Origin: Aliiroseovarius zhejiangensis
Lineage (GTDB): Bacteria > Pseudomonadota > Alphaproteobacteria > Rhodobacterales > Rhodobacteraceae
Length of the DNA stretch: 64,000 nucleotides
Assembly: GCF_014656375.1 (NCBI RefSeq)
Contig: NZ_BNCH01000006.1
Coordinates: 120,739-184,738 of the forward strand
Reading direction: 5' to 3'
A program made the translations under genes and the position numbers. How positions within the stretch are numbered: position 1 is the stretch's first letter; every line of letters begins with the position of its first letter. The notes under the pieces were generated by a model, which was given only the letters and a program-made list of their open reading frames with translations, was not told the DNA's origin and did no database searches. This document shows, one piece after another, positions 48,101 to 54,874 of the stretch.

Positions 48101-48851
48101 GGGGCGGCACCGTGCCGGCCAGCCCCAGAAGCTCGGCCAAGGCGGTGATCTGCGGCGTGGCCCCGCCATCGGCCATCGCCTGAATGATGCCCAGGATCAG
48201 TTCAAGCGCGGCCTCGTCCAGCGTATCTAGGTCCGACACCGACAGCACAAAGTCGCGCGGCGCGGCAAAGCCCGGCAGGAACAGACCACCAAGCGTCAGC
48301 GCGACCGAGGGGTCGCCATCGCCCGCCGCCGTCGGCGTGGTGAAGGCCAGACCAATGGCGCGCAACCCCGCCGCCCCGCCGGGCGGATTGGGATCAACGA
48401 CAATCTCGCTGGCCAGAATGATCTTGCCACCCGGATGACCGATCAACACCGGGTCGGACACCGAATGGCCCTGTTTCGCCGCCCGAAACAGCGGCACGCA
48501 GAACGAGGTTGCAGTGTCGGGATCCGTCGTCTTCAACCGCACGCCAAGGCCGATGTGAACCTCGGTCTCGGGTGCGTCGTCAATCACGAAATAGAAGATT
48601 GCCGCGCCATCGTCGCTGACCACGATGGGCAGCCATTGATGGCCCTCGGCGTCGATCTCGGTCTCGCCCTCCAGCAGCCGGTCCATCACCGCCAGCAGCG
48701 CCTCGCGCTGGGTCTGATTGGCCAGCATCGTCTTCAGATAGGCAATCGGATCGGCCAGCCAGTCGTCGTTCAGCGCGCCGCTTTCACCTGCAAAGCCGAG
48801 CGCCTTCAGGACGTCTTCCAGATCACCGAAATCCGCAGCATCAAGGCTCAT
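39108..48851 (-). CDS. Giant 3247-aa protein with a DUF6603-like region
   Basis: One uninterrupted frame, no signal peptide. The first 1,900 residues repeat a loose pattern: an ADPxAALRxWLG-like helix pair, then DPxxGxGSxxAPWRI and a hydrophobic beta stretch. Clear units start near residues 467 (LSAFLADPLAAVRDHWLG) and 714 (LSELIADPDAALRAWLGRL), a weaker one near 1687 (LSAWANDPEGELAARW). Residues about 2200-2600 (LTGIGGGFGINREIIVPDD, KKGEFVLTFGGYHPKFHRDG, TIDVWIGKITIKISLGASIY) look like DUF6603. The C-terminal 600 residues are beta-like and end Lys-rich. Function unknown. Confidence 0.8.
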   Translation of the reverse strand: MSLDAADFGDLEDVLKALGFAGESGALNDDWLADPIAYLKTMLANQTQREALLAVMDRLLEGETEIDAEGHQWLPIVVSDDGAAIFYFVIDDAPETEVHIGLGVRLKTTDPDTATSFCVPLFRAAKQGHSVSDPVLIGHPGGKIILASEIVVDPNPPGGAAGLRAIGLAFTTPTAAGDGDPSVALTLGGLFLPGFAAPRDFVLSVSDLDTLDEAALELILGIIQAMADGGATPQITALAELLGLAGTVPPLPIEGLVNQGPEVLADWFAALMGDTTAKATWMQAAADLIGGAANLSGDTLEIDLGGGVSVDLAIAVVTGPTGRPVVTPSISFGITQGNARVEVVADLLKLDLGSGAAMAVPALSAQLRLGSPGAPILAGDPGIEALRAGIALGPLRQPIAVLALDQVVIAGNSYEVLDLSTPDAIAEVGTTLISDVIADLLAQLGPPGTAISVLLGIAPPAGAPGLPTLDLSAFLADPLAAVRDHWLGLLSSHAGDIPEVLGALRGLLADAALAADPVTGDGSVEAPWRIGISGPVALLIRQPDPGVVEVALGLTATQSELGERCTVLDTSLEIQILRADLAAPDAAFAAEVTLAIDARGRGTRRTALGDDPLAIAADRVSARFGWSATGGLAVSFAAPNPAMIVSEIEIPLEIPDFDQGFDALSPEQWDAIEELIGLIGASFATPWAVDILTAIGWRRASVLAENSTIHRLALSELIADPDAALRAWLGRLISDPGGSLRRLLEPLGRVLSGSRDRFGALSGRGAPTDPFRLDLVPELGGPALGLWTMPGRAVPGGGLVQSEALRLWRPGDAPLDAASLAAGIVVELATREGLADSRARTDALAAGITALEARLSGTDGLIAPPESLPTGATRHELPDVASAGLRDAVDLVTVFGVLPGTILHVAVAREADAFPFATAPEDRRIDLRPAGRAPDTFEAPTPAPGDWFIVLGPRADVALVLGDPDGTGGQAERLARIFAAFSTAGGDVAVVADAAASHAAWLAAESVGAGSVNRLLTLGMALSPVAFSIFDLNPGAEALRTFLGLMPPEDPAIPDDNALAVARAALGALSGLSRFADPAAELSPPANLPTGAGVGLDLHCAYGAFDRSAIRAGLTAAAAAGLSERAVEQAAFDAGAAVTGAGFGLVLPITPTSGGLSVSGHVTVELGAIALDPLPSLTDERSVRLHLEIRRDGGWLIGGPGSGAGAAQELRWIAADIAVPLGASGPVEAEIRLHDAAVFGLARDVWTLREAGAAAAEGVVTTALPEVRVLLSSVITEILADPSPEMGALADLLRAIGVVDDLGGLVATALDRVLHEPDAQVRDALLSAARVLDLQDAADTIFAGIPGLDINIAARSVSFSLAGSAPALGLPGWAISASAAAAGPVTADLSIGGASGALTASLDPLEIRLDWSPSGSASVSLPIWPNGDADVLIREGAPLTIASAVKFGVEYMRDQDDGARLVIDGLLELLGLLADPDPEGKRAMITPIRLFRDPVGWLKSDAVFGLAGGYDAGRVGAAFDALRPFLGLPGAPGRWDVADGVAIELSGAGGVLDLALALDSDAIGGGAEQLAFGGRFGLLIADTGPVVPNIAIFAGLPSAIEGRSAVHLEIAPDVSLFLRNASGTDLPLYPNTPGLAALASTAVETALPLALNAIVDAGGTAGDVVAAVGDALVLREGTPPEFTGPRLSAWANDPEGELAARWPAITTGALNALASALAPVLPVGVTASANATGLDLAAGPITLSLETGPFRFAVGYSDTGVPFVDTITTAMAFDAAGLDEFTGSIGPASIDAGGASLFPVVSFEVGEGIAVPFVGLGLAIAGDGVQVLTLRTILAPLGFEVVFDDGDGPVSDPASVASGLLTLTLGLVVDFLRQTDPVQDLLETQIPGSGSSDIEDLLEGVILLDGDTSQLDLALFQLIPTPGQSAEDIRDSFIARMIRLIENFADAGPSVTIDSILTIGLARDGNAIGVNVGLTSRLPLTTGDVVVSIENDSRWIKDAPPAGIVIGLVETSPTLGFAPSIAANGLGVRIGKDGGPLVDFGLSLGSIALHLFGRIGNGPAAGGVQVQLSDLAVSGSDGTGGNPVAQGIMDESSDSGQALAPMFSPALAIQKHGSDPVMVRLSAGEGDGPWWLSIKKGFGPLYVDQVGLGVTQTGEELEKISLLFDGNISIAGLTAAVDDLQLTYSLDAGPVYDPGSWSVDLAGLAVSADLSGVQLAGGLRKYSDPGNPENVEYVGMLLARFAAYGLSIYGGYASIEEGDEGRYTAFFAYGAVVGPIGGPPAFFLTGIGGGFGINREIIVPDDLSKFDEFVMIRALDPSASAPSDPMAEMDSVRVTFPPRKGTFWFAAGISFTSFMIVDGVAVVAVEFGNGFELNIFGLARMALPRPQFRLVSIEIALVARFSTEEGVIWIQAQLTDNSWLLHESVRLTGGFAYVSWFGGPKKGEFVLTFGGYHPKFHRDGYPVVPRLGFHWQPVSNIVIKGGNYFALTSEAIMAGGGLEASATLGPAWAHLAYGCDVIIYFDPFRYEAEAYARISAGVTIDVWIGKITIKISLGASIYVEGPEFRGEAKFKVGPVKLKVKFGAKQQSSPNYISWTDFVVKYLEEATPGTARAVSAIAGNGALPPGGEEGTADGSVAHPFEVLSEFEMTVTTTLPADRLVVGNASPQNFSTLPLGLPPINASLDEAELSLSLIRVDTQAERINETGVTVLGRYTGKFPVAVWGPPQEMDNKSMPKGEVLDALEGAHMTVKPSRVGRLPPEIAFNQVEAGPRKPLPFVTEATVRPGFLADIGGLVATVPGGLDPSQVFALEQTILADNGMGKAALAGRANARVAPGRIGSLGERLVEPEPVTRGSVLTAAPVKELDLSVKPPRAAAILSPEIRAEAAARITTIKGAEQTVRVAAPSLAAMQARLPRQMPAVLTRVDTAARGDKTVIAGTHAPVTQSARANTSFVAGLGQDGAAAERLAAFDRVATGPARRAASDDARLAPGEIAIFDMPAARRSDPRLGAGTIATSGGAVRVTAIGLGGAVLETGTPVRGRVSLPGRTSRIIVEALGDGGAKSGVTGWMAEQELAFVGWSRALFPGGSVHTAGARIGRRDEVAGLGWIKAAKLTRQGRITTRFDTFQPLLVLQLEGPVDPDGARDFALALTGAKETGAAPVVAHLGARSALILSLAPTEDGGPVSVGVESKAPGRLAGVMLADGDADRFAALLDSRSVEDLLDRPRAAGGKPVSIKWTKPKAKKKEEAC

Positions 48852-49669
48852 GGCGCCCTCCGGTCAAATCCGTGCCGCGCCATGGTGCCGATGGACAACC
48901 CCTCGGCCCCGGCGCGCAGGTTGAAGGCGATCAACCCCCGCCGGTCGGTATCCTGCCCGGCCCGGCTGGCCAGCACCTCGGTCAGGGTCAGTACGGCCCC
49001 CCAGGCAAAGGCGATCAGGGCATCCGCCCAGATCTCGACGATCGCTTCCGGGCCGATGGGGCGCATGGGCGTCGTGGCCATCAGCCCCGCGGGACGCTTT
49101 TCAGACCCGACGGCAAAGGGCACGACGATCAGCGCGTCATTCGTCTGATCCGTCTTGACGGGAATACGCACAAGGATGCGTCCCGGCTCGGTCACGAGCG
49201 ACACACGGCGGGCAATCACCAGCATCTCGCTGTCCCCCAGCACCCAGACCGTCTGGCCGGCACCCGCCAGCTTGACCGCCGCGCCACGCACCAACGTCGC
49301 CACGGTTTTCGGAGCAAGATCAATCTGCGGTCCGAGCTTCCCGGTGTCGACCGGGGCGTCAGGCACCAGATGCGGACAGCGTTTCCTGAGCGTTGCGAAC
49401 AGCTTGTCGCACATCTCATCGATGTCCTTGCCCGGCTTCTGTTCCTGATCCTTTCCCGGCTCCTTTCCCGGCGCGCGTTCAAGCAGCCGGTCTATCGCCT
49501 CGCGCAGCGCGCCGTGGCCAACCAACGTTTCGAGATCGTCAAGATAGGGTTCGGACAATTCGGGCCGGGGAGCCTTCGGTGGACGCACCACACCCGGTTT
49601 GCCCGGCTCTATCTTGCCCGGCGTCCTGCCCGGCTTGCGGTCGCGTCGTTTTCCGGGTGTTTTCGCCAT
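48848..49669 (-). CDS. First protein of the large-protein operon, with PGK-repeat basic N-terminus (273 aa)
   Basis: The N-terminal 100 residues are low-complexity and basic, with six Pro-Gly-Lys triplets (MAKTPGKRRDRKPGRTPGK, later APGKEPGKDQ and KPGKDI) split by a helical PYLDDLETLVGHGALREAID. The C-terminal 150 residues form a compact, ordinary-looking domain (GAGQTVWVLGDSEMLVIARR; IGPEAIVEIWADALIAFAWG). No known family recognised. Its stop overlaps the giant gene's ATG by 4 nt, and it opens the operon. Confidence 0.75.
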   Translation of the reverse strand: MAKTPGKRRDRKPGRTPGKIEPGKPGVVRPPKAPRPELSEPYLDDLETLVGHGALREAIDRLLERAPGKEPGKDQEQKPGKDIDEMCDKLFATLRKRCPHLVPDAPVDTGKLGPQIDLAPKTVATLVRGAAVKLAGAGQTVWVLGDSEMLVIARRVSLVTEPGRILVRIPVKTDQTNDALIVVPFAVGSEKRPAGLMATTPMRPIGPEAIVEIWADALIAFAWGAVLTLTEVLASRAGQDTDRRGLIAFNLRAGAEGLSIGTMARHGFDRRAP

Positions 49670-49738
49670 ACCTATCCCCTTCGCTTACCGGCAATTCCGG
49701 CAAGCGTGATCTGCGTTCACGTCGATAGGTACGCCGCG
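49670..49738. promoter_or_regulatory. Leader of the large-protein operon with nested hairpins
   Basis: A near-perfect hairpin (GCTTACCGG and CCGGCAAGC around CAATT) lies inside a wider ACCTATC/GATAGGT pair. It stands directly before the operon's first gene and could be a terminator for the small upstream gene, an operator, or both. Confidence 0.4.
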
Positions 49739-49936
49739 TCAGTCTTTGCCAGGTGCCGGCATCACGCGATCGGAAATAAAGCCCAGAACAGCCCACAGGA
49801 CGACAAATCCCACAAGCTCCAGGCTAAAACTGCCCCATTTGAAGAAAAGCTGTGCCGTGATCAGCGCGATCACGAACGGCACGAATTCGGCGCGAAGCGC
49901 GCGTGCCAAACCGAAATTAGAGATAAGCGTAAACAT
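49739..49936 (-). CDS. Small membrane protein (65 aa)
   Basis: A short, mostly hydrophobic protein with two likely membrane segments (FVPFVIALITAQLFFKWG and LELVGFVVLWAVLGFI) and a basic N-terminus. It ends at 49739, 69 bp ahead of the large-protein operon and on the same strand, so it could be co-expressed. No family recognised; a real gene is likely from its membrane-like pattern. Confidence 0.6.
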   Translation of the reverse strand: MFTLISNFGLARALRAEFVPFVIALITAQLFFKWGSFSLELVGFVVLWAVLGFISDRVMPAPGKD

Positions 49937-50151
49937 ATCACTCCATTTCGCACAACAAACTCATTGAATGGTTCCAGCCTGCGCCTCGGCAGGTCAGCCT
50001 GTCAACCTTAATGAGAAATCGCACCAAAAGGGACCGATTTCCGCCGACCTGACAATCCACCTGCCCTAAGTCATCCAACCCACCCCCCTGCCACGTATAC
50101 CTGTCAATCGCGCCGAAAAAGGCTAACCTGCGGGCCGGACAGGAGAATGCA
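49937..50151. other. Divergent promoter region upstream of the Att-like ABC genes
   Basis: 215 bp between the leftward small membrane gene and the rightward ABC gene. It has several CCTGTCAA/CCTGACAA words (near 49999, 50048 and 50099), spaced about 50 bp apart, which may be regulator half-sites. No gene seen. Confidence 0.35.
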
Positions 50152-50808
50152 ATGCTGCTTGAGTTGGACGACGTGCACAAATCTTTTCGCGACAGCGAAA
50201 CCCGTGTGCCCGTCCTGCAAGGGGTCAGCTTCACGCTCGCGGCGGGCCAGACACTTGCCCTGACCGGCGAATCCGGCAGCGGCAAAAGCACCCTACTGCA
50301 CATTGCCAGCGGGCTGGAGCAGCCAGATCAGGGCCGCGTGCTTCTGTCAGGCACGGACCTGACGCGGCTGAACGATCGCGCCCGCGCTTCCCTGCGCCGA
50401 AGCGAGATCGCGCTGGTCTTTCAGCAGTTCAACCTGATCCCCTCGCTGACCGTTGCGGCGAATATCGGGTTCCAGGCGCGGCTGGCGGGCCGTGCGGATC
50501 AGGACCATATCGGCCGGATCGTGACGGCGTTGGGCCTGTCCGACCAGATGACAAAATACCCCGAGGCGCTGTCGGGCGGGCAACAGCAGCGCGTCGCCAT
50601 CGCCCGTGCGCTTGCCGCCAAGCCCAAGCTGTTGCTGGCCGATGAGCCCACCGGAAATCTGGACGAAGGCACAGCCGAGGGCGTTCTGGACCAGATGATG
50701 CACCTGGTCGCCGCAACCGGGGCCGCGCTTCTGATCGTCACCCATTCGCGGCTGATCGCGGGTCGGATGGACCGGCAACTGCACCTCAGCCGGGGGCGTC
50801 TGACATGA
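50152..50808 (+). CDS. ABC transporter ATPase (LolD/AttE-like)
   Basis: A 218-aa ATPase with Walker A GESGSGKST, the signature LSGGQQQRVAIARAL and Walker B LLLADEPTGNLD. This is the MacB/LolD class that works with FtsX-type permeases to move lipids, lipoproteins or to drive periplasmic partners rather than import solutes. It overlaps the permease by 4 nt. With the permease and an AttH-type protein downstream it resembles the attEFGH set. Confidence 0.93.
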   Translation: MLLELDDVHKSFRDSETRVPVLQGVSFTLAAGQTLALTGESGSGKSTLLHIASGLEQPDQGRVLLSGTDLTRLNDRARASLRRSEIALVFQQFNLIPSLTVAANIGFQARLAGRADQDHIGRIVTALGLSDQMTKYPEALSGGQQQRVAIARALAAKPKLLLADEPTGNLDEGTAEGVLDQMMHLVAATGAALLIVTHSRLIAGRMDRQLHLSRGRLT

Positions 50809-53180
50809 CCCGCGCCTGTCTGTCGGCCCTGATGTCCCATTGGCGGCGCAATCCGGTGCAGATCTTCGCCTATCTGGCCGGGCTTGCGCTGGCCACCGCG
50901 CTGTGGTCCGGCGTGCAAGCCATCAACGCCGAGGCCCGCGCCAGCTATGACGCCGCCGAAACCACGCTGGGCGAGGCACAGTTCGACCGCCTGGTGTCAC
51001 GACAGGGCGCGTCGATTGATCAAGACACCTATCTGGCGCTCAGGCGAGCGGGCTGGCAGGTTTCCCCTGTAATCGAAGGGCGTCTGGGCGCTGTGCGTGT
51101 CGTGGGGATCGACCCGATCACCTCGCCCACCGGGTTTGGCGCGCTCGACGCAGGCGGGCCCTTGCCGCTGGATTTCACCGGCCCCGCGCAGCTTTTCGCG
51201 AATGCTCAAACCGCGCGTGACCTGCCCGATGACGTCACGGTGACCCTGACCCCCGACATCGCCTCCGGCGTGGCGCTTGGCGACGTGGGCATCGTGCAGC
51301 GCCTTCTGGGCCGCGATGACCTGTCTTACCTGACCGTTGCGCCGATGCAGCCGATGGGCCGCCCCGACCTGGCCACGGTCGCGCCAACGCTGCGCCTGCA
51401 ACCGGCGCAGCAAGGGGCCAGCGTCGCGCAGTTGACCGACAGCTTTCACCTGAACCTGACCGCCTTCGGGCTGCTCAGCTTCGCGGTGGGCCTGTTCATC
51501 GTTCACAGCACGATCGGGCTGGCGTTTGAACAGCGCCGCCCGATGATCCGCACCCTGCGCTCGCTGGGCGTGCCGCTCAACACCCTTGTCACCCTGATCA
51601 CGGCCGAGATGCTGGGCCTTGCCGCCATCGGCGCCCTGATCGGGATCGTGCTGGGTTATCTGATCGCGGCGGTGCTTCTGCCCGATGTGGCCGCAACTCT
51701 GCGCGGTCTTTACGGGGCCGAGATATCGGGCACGCTGCAATTGCGCGCCGAATGGTGGCTGTCGGGGCTGGCGATTGCGGTGCTTGGCACGGCGGCTGCA
51801 CTGGCCGGACGGCTCTGGCAGATCGCCCGAATGCCGCTTCTGGCCAGCGCGCGACCACGGGCCTGGGTCATGGCCTCCGGCGCGCGGCTTCGGGTGCAGG
51901 CGCTTGGGGCTACCGCATTGCTGATCGCCGCACTGGCGCTATCCCTGTTCGGCCAAGGGCTGATGGCAGGCTTTGCGCTGCTCGGCTGCCTGCTGATCGG
52001 GGCCGCCCTTTTGCTGCCCGTTCTGTTCAACTGGGCCCTTGCGCACCTGCAAACCCTTGCAAAAGGCCCGGTCTGGGGCTGGTTCTGGGCCGATACGCGC
52101 CAACAACTGCCCACCCTCAGCCTTGCCCTGATGGCGCTGCTTCTGGCGGTCTCGGCCAATATCGGGGTCTCGACCATGGTGTCGAGCTTCCGCACCACCT
52201 TCGTCGCGTTTCTGGATCAACGCCTGGCCCCCGAACTCTTCGTTCAGGTCGACGATGCCGCCCAAAGCGCCCGGCTGGAGGCCTTCCTGACCCAAAACAA
52301 GGCCGAGATCCTGCCCCTTCTGTCGACCAAGGCGCAGATCGCCGGGCAACCGACCGACCTCTATGGCGTGCGCGTCGGGCAAACCTATCGCGACAATTGG
52401 CAGTTTCTGGGCGCCACCCCTGCCCCGTGGGACGCGGTGCAGGCCGGCACCGCCGTGATCGTCAACGAGCAACTGGCCCGCCGGGCTGACCTGTGGGTGG
52501 GCGACAGCGTGCAGATCAGCCCCGACCTTGACCTCCCCATCGCCGCCGTCGTTGGCGATTACGGCAACCCGCATGGGCAGGTCGTCCTGTCCGAAGACCT
52601 GTTTCGCACCCTCCATCCCGACCTTGCCCCCCTGCAATTCGGCATCCGCACCGATGACACCGACCAGTTGCGCGCGCAGATCACCGCCGCGCTGGGTATC
52701 CCCGACAGCGCGATGATCAATCAAGCCGCGATCAAGGCTATGTCGCTTGCAGTTTTCGACCGTACCTTCACCGTCACCGCCGCGCTGAACGTGCTGACCC
52801 TGCTGGTGGCAGGCTTTGCCATCCTGATGACCCTGCTGACCCTTGCCGACCTGCGCCTGCCGCAGCTTGCGCCGGTCTGGGCGTTGGGGCTGACGCGCCG
52901 CACGCTGGGCAGGTGCGAGCTGTTGCGCGCCGTCGCGCTTGCCGCGCTGGTGTTTCTGTGCGCCATCCCGCTGGGCCTTGCGCTGGCCTGGGTGCTGCTG
53001 ACCATCATCAACACGCAAGCGTTTGGCTGGAAACTGCCCATGTATCTGTTCCCGGCGGATTATCTGAAACTGGGCCTTTATGCCCTGATGGCCGCCCTTC
53101 TGGCCGCCCTGTGGCCTGCAACGCGCCTGATGCGCACGCGGCCTTCGACCCTGCTGAAAGTGTTTGCGAATGAGGCTTAG
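50805..53180 (+). CDS. FtsX-like ABC permease (791 aa)
   Basis: A long MacB/FtsX-type permease. The first membrane segment (PVQIFAYLAGLALATALW) is followed by a periplasmic domain and then a block of helices near residues 215-300 (LTAFGLLSFAVGLFIVHSTI; LGLAAIGALIGIVLGYLIAA). A second set lies in the last third (LNVLTLLVAGFAILMTLLTL). The two FtsX halves match a fusion of two permease subunits such as AttF and AttG. It overlaps the ATPase by 4 nt and the AttH-like gene by 11 nt. Confidence 0.9.
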   Translation: MTRACLSALMSHWRRNPVQIFAYLAGLALATALWSGVQAINAEARASYDAAETTLGEAQFDRLVSRQGASIDQDTYLALRRAGWQVSPVIEGRLGAVRVVGIDPITSPTGFGALDAGGPLPLDFTGPAQLFANAQTARDLPDDVTVTLTPDIASGVALGDVGIVQRLLGRDDLSYLTVAPMQPMGRPDLATVAPTLRLQPAQQGASVAQLTDSFHLNLTAFGLLSFAVGLFIVHSTIGLAFEQRRPMIRTLRSLGVPLNTLVTLITAEMLGLAAIGALIGIVLGYLIAAVLLPDVAATLRGLYGAEISGTLQLRAEWWLSGLAIAVLGTAAALAGRLWQIARMPLLASARPRAWVMASGARLRVQALGATALLIAALALSLFGQGLMAGFALLGCLLIGAALLLPVLFNWALAHLQTLAKGPVWGWFWADTRQQLPTLSLALMALLLAVSANIGVSTMVSSFRTTFVAFLDQRLAPELFVQVDDAAQSARLEAFLTQNKAEILPLLSTKAQIAGQPTDLYGVRVGQTYRDNWQFLGATPAPWDAVQAGTAVIVNEQLARRADLWVGDSVQISPDLDLPIAAVVGDYGNPHGQVVLSEDLFRTLHPDLAPLQFGIRTDDTDQLRAQITAALGIPDSAMINQAAIKAMSLAVFDRTFTVTAALNVLTLLVAGFAILMTLLTLADLRLPQLAPVWALGLTRRTLGRCELLRAVALAALVFLCAIPLGLALAWVLLTIINTQAFGWKLPMYLFPADYLKLGLYALMAALLAALWPATRLMRTRPSTLLKVFANEA

Positions 53181-54210
53181 ACCACTCGCCTTTCTTTGCC
53201 TGTGGCCCATCGCCGCCTTGGCGCAGGGGTTCTCCGGCCTTGGCACCGATGCCGAAGGCTTCGCCGTGCCCGCGCCGAACCCCAGTTTTTCCTTTCCCGC
53301 CGATCACGGCCCGCACCCCGATTACCGGATCGAGTGGTGGTATCTCACCGCCAACCTGACCGACCCTGACGGAGCACCCTATGGCCTGCAATGGACGCTG
53401 TTCCGCTCGGCCCTTGCCCCGGGCGAGGGCGAAGGCTGGCAATCCCCACAGGTCTGGTTCGCCCACGCCGCCGTCACCACCCAAGACACCCATCTGGCAA
53501 CCGAACGCTTCGCCCGTGGCGGCATCGGACAGGCCGGGGTCACAGCCGACCCGTTCCGCGCCTGGATCGACGAATGGACGCTTGAGGGCGCGGATGTCGA
53601 CAACCTGACCCTGACCGCGCGCGGACCTGATTTCGCCTATGACATGACCCTGACCGCCGATGGCCCGCTGGTGTTCCATGGCGAGGGCGGGTTCTCGGTC
53701 AAATCGATCGAGGGGCAGGCGAGCTACTATTATTCCCAACCCTTCTACCGCATCGAGGGCACGCTGACCCTGCCCGCAGGCCGCGTGCCCGTGTCCGGCA
53801 CGGCATGGCTTGACCGCGAATGGTCGTCGCAGCCCTTGGCAGAAAATCAGGACGGCTGGGACTGGTTCTCGCTGTCATTTGATGACGGCTCCAAGCTGAT
53901 GGGGTTTCAACTGCGCCAGTCCGATGGCACGGATTTCACTTCATCCACCTGGATCGCACCAGACGGAACGAGCACGGCCTATCCGAGCGGTGCCTTCCGC
54001 GCGGAGCCGCTGGCGCACAGCACGGTGGCCGGGCGCGAGGTCCCGACGCGATGGCAGGTCGCGCTGCCCGACCGAGGCGTCGACGTGACCATTAGCACGC
54101 TAAACCCCAACGCGTGGATGGACCTGACCATCCCCTATTGGGAAGGGCCGGTGACGATGTCCGGCAGCCACACCGGGCGCGGCTATCTTGAAATGACGGG
54201 ATATGAATGA
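53170..54210 (+). CDS. AttH/CrtC-type lipocalin-like secreted protein
   Basis: A 346-aa protein with an N-terminal signal peptide (MRLRPLAFLCLWPIAALAQG). The mature part shows PDYRIEWWYLTANLTDPDG, YGLQWTLFRSALAPG, QVWFAHAAVT and the C-terminal GTAWLDREWSSQPL of the CrtC/AttH family (two lipocalin-like barrels). Carotenoid hydratase CrtC belongs to the same fold family, but linkage to the ABC genes and absence of carotenoid genes favour an AttH-type partner. I used the ATG at 53170. Confidence 0.9.
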   Translation: MRLRPLAFLCLWPIAALAQGFSGLGTDAEGFAVPAPNPSFSFPADHGPHPDYRIEWWYLTANLTDPDGAPYGLQWTLFRSALAPGEGEGWQSPQVWFAHAAVTTQDTHLATERFARGGIGQAGVTADPFRAWIDEWTLEGADVDNLTLTARGPDFAYDMTLTADGPLVFHGEGGFSVKSIEGQASYYYSQPFYRIEGTLTLPAGRVPVSGTAWLDREWSSQPLAENQDGWDWFSLSFDDGSKLMGFQLRQSDGTDFTSSTWIAPDGTSTAYPSGAFRAEPLAHSTVAGREVPTRWQVALPDRGVDVTISTLNPNAWMDLTIPYWEGPVTMSGSHTGRGYLEMTGYE

Positions 54211-54710
54211 CGATGGAACGCGACGGCATGAAAAACACGCTCGACCTTGACCCAAGTTGGGAGTTTGTCGCCGACACCGTGATGGGTGGCGTGTCGCAAG
54301 GCGCGATCACGACCGGACCGGTGCACGGTCGCACCGCCACACGTCTAACCGGTCGCGTCTCGCTCGACAACAACGGCGGGTTTGTGCAGATGGCAACGGA
54401 CCTGAACCCGGACGGCACCGTGCGCGATGCAAGCCACTGGCGCGGATTGGAACTGGACCTCTGCGGCAATGGCGAGACCTACGAGCTGCGCCTGCGCACC
54501 GATCACTTGACGCGCCCGTGGCAATCGTATCGCGCGGGCTTCTCCGCAGCCCCTGACTGGGCAACACTGCGTTTTCCCTTTGCGGATTTCACCCCGCACC
54601 GCACCGACACCCCCTTTGACCCCGCCCGCCTGCACCGGGTCGGCGTGATCGCCATTGGCCGCGCATTTACCGCCGATATCGCAGTATCTGCCCTGCGACT
54701 TTATCGCTGA
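54207..54710 (+). CDS. CIA30 (NDUFAF1-like) family protein
   Basis: This 167-aa protein has the CIA30 hallmarks WEFVADTVMGGVSQGAI, GRVSLDNNGGFVQMATDL, RGLELDLCGNGETYELRLRT and WQSYRAGF. In mitochondria CIA30 helps assemble complex I; bacterial members are poorly understood. It overlaps the AttH-like gene by 4 nt (ATGA), so it works in the same operon rather than near nuo genes. Confidence 0.88.
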   Translation: MTMERDGMKNTLDLDPSWEFVADTVMGGVSQGAITTGPVHGRTATRLTGRVSLDNNGGFVQMATDLNPDGTVRDASHWRGLELDLCGNGETYELRLRTDHLTRPWQSYRAGFSAAPDWATLRFPFADFTPHRTDTPFDPARLHRVGVIAIGRAFTADIAVSALRLYR

Positions 54711-54874
54711 ACGACCAGACGACGCCCTGCCCCGTCGTGACCCGGACCGGGATTCGGGCTAGTTTGACCCTGCCTGCCTGCGGCACGTCTTGGCTCCCGG
54801 CCGTGACGCAGATTACCCGCAGCGGCCTTTTCTTCCGATTTCAATGCCAATTCCGCCAATTGACGAGTCTCGTT

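Noticed and set aside
46140..48230. 696-aa rightward open frame
   Set aside because: Antisense to the giant gene; composition of a shadow frame.
28821..49669. Contractile injection, type VI secretion or prophage tail locus
   Set aside because: Gene sizes hint at it, but no sheath, tube, baseplate, ClpV-type ATPase or lysis genes are present.
53170..54210. Carotenoid 1,2-hydratase (crtC)
   Set aside because: The fold family matches, but the neighbours are ABC exporter genes and no carotenoid genes are near; AttH-type is the better reading.
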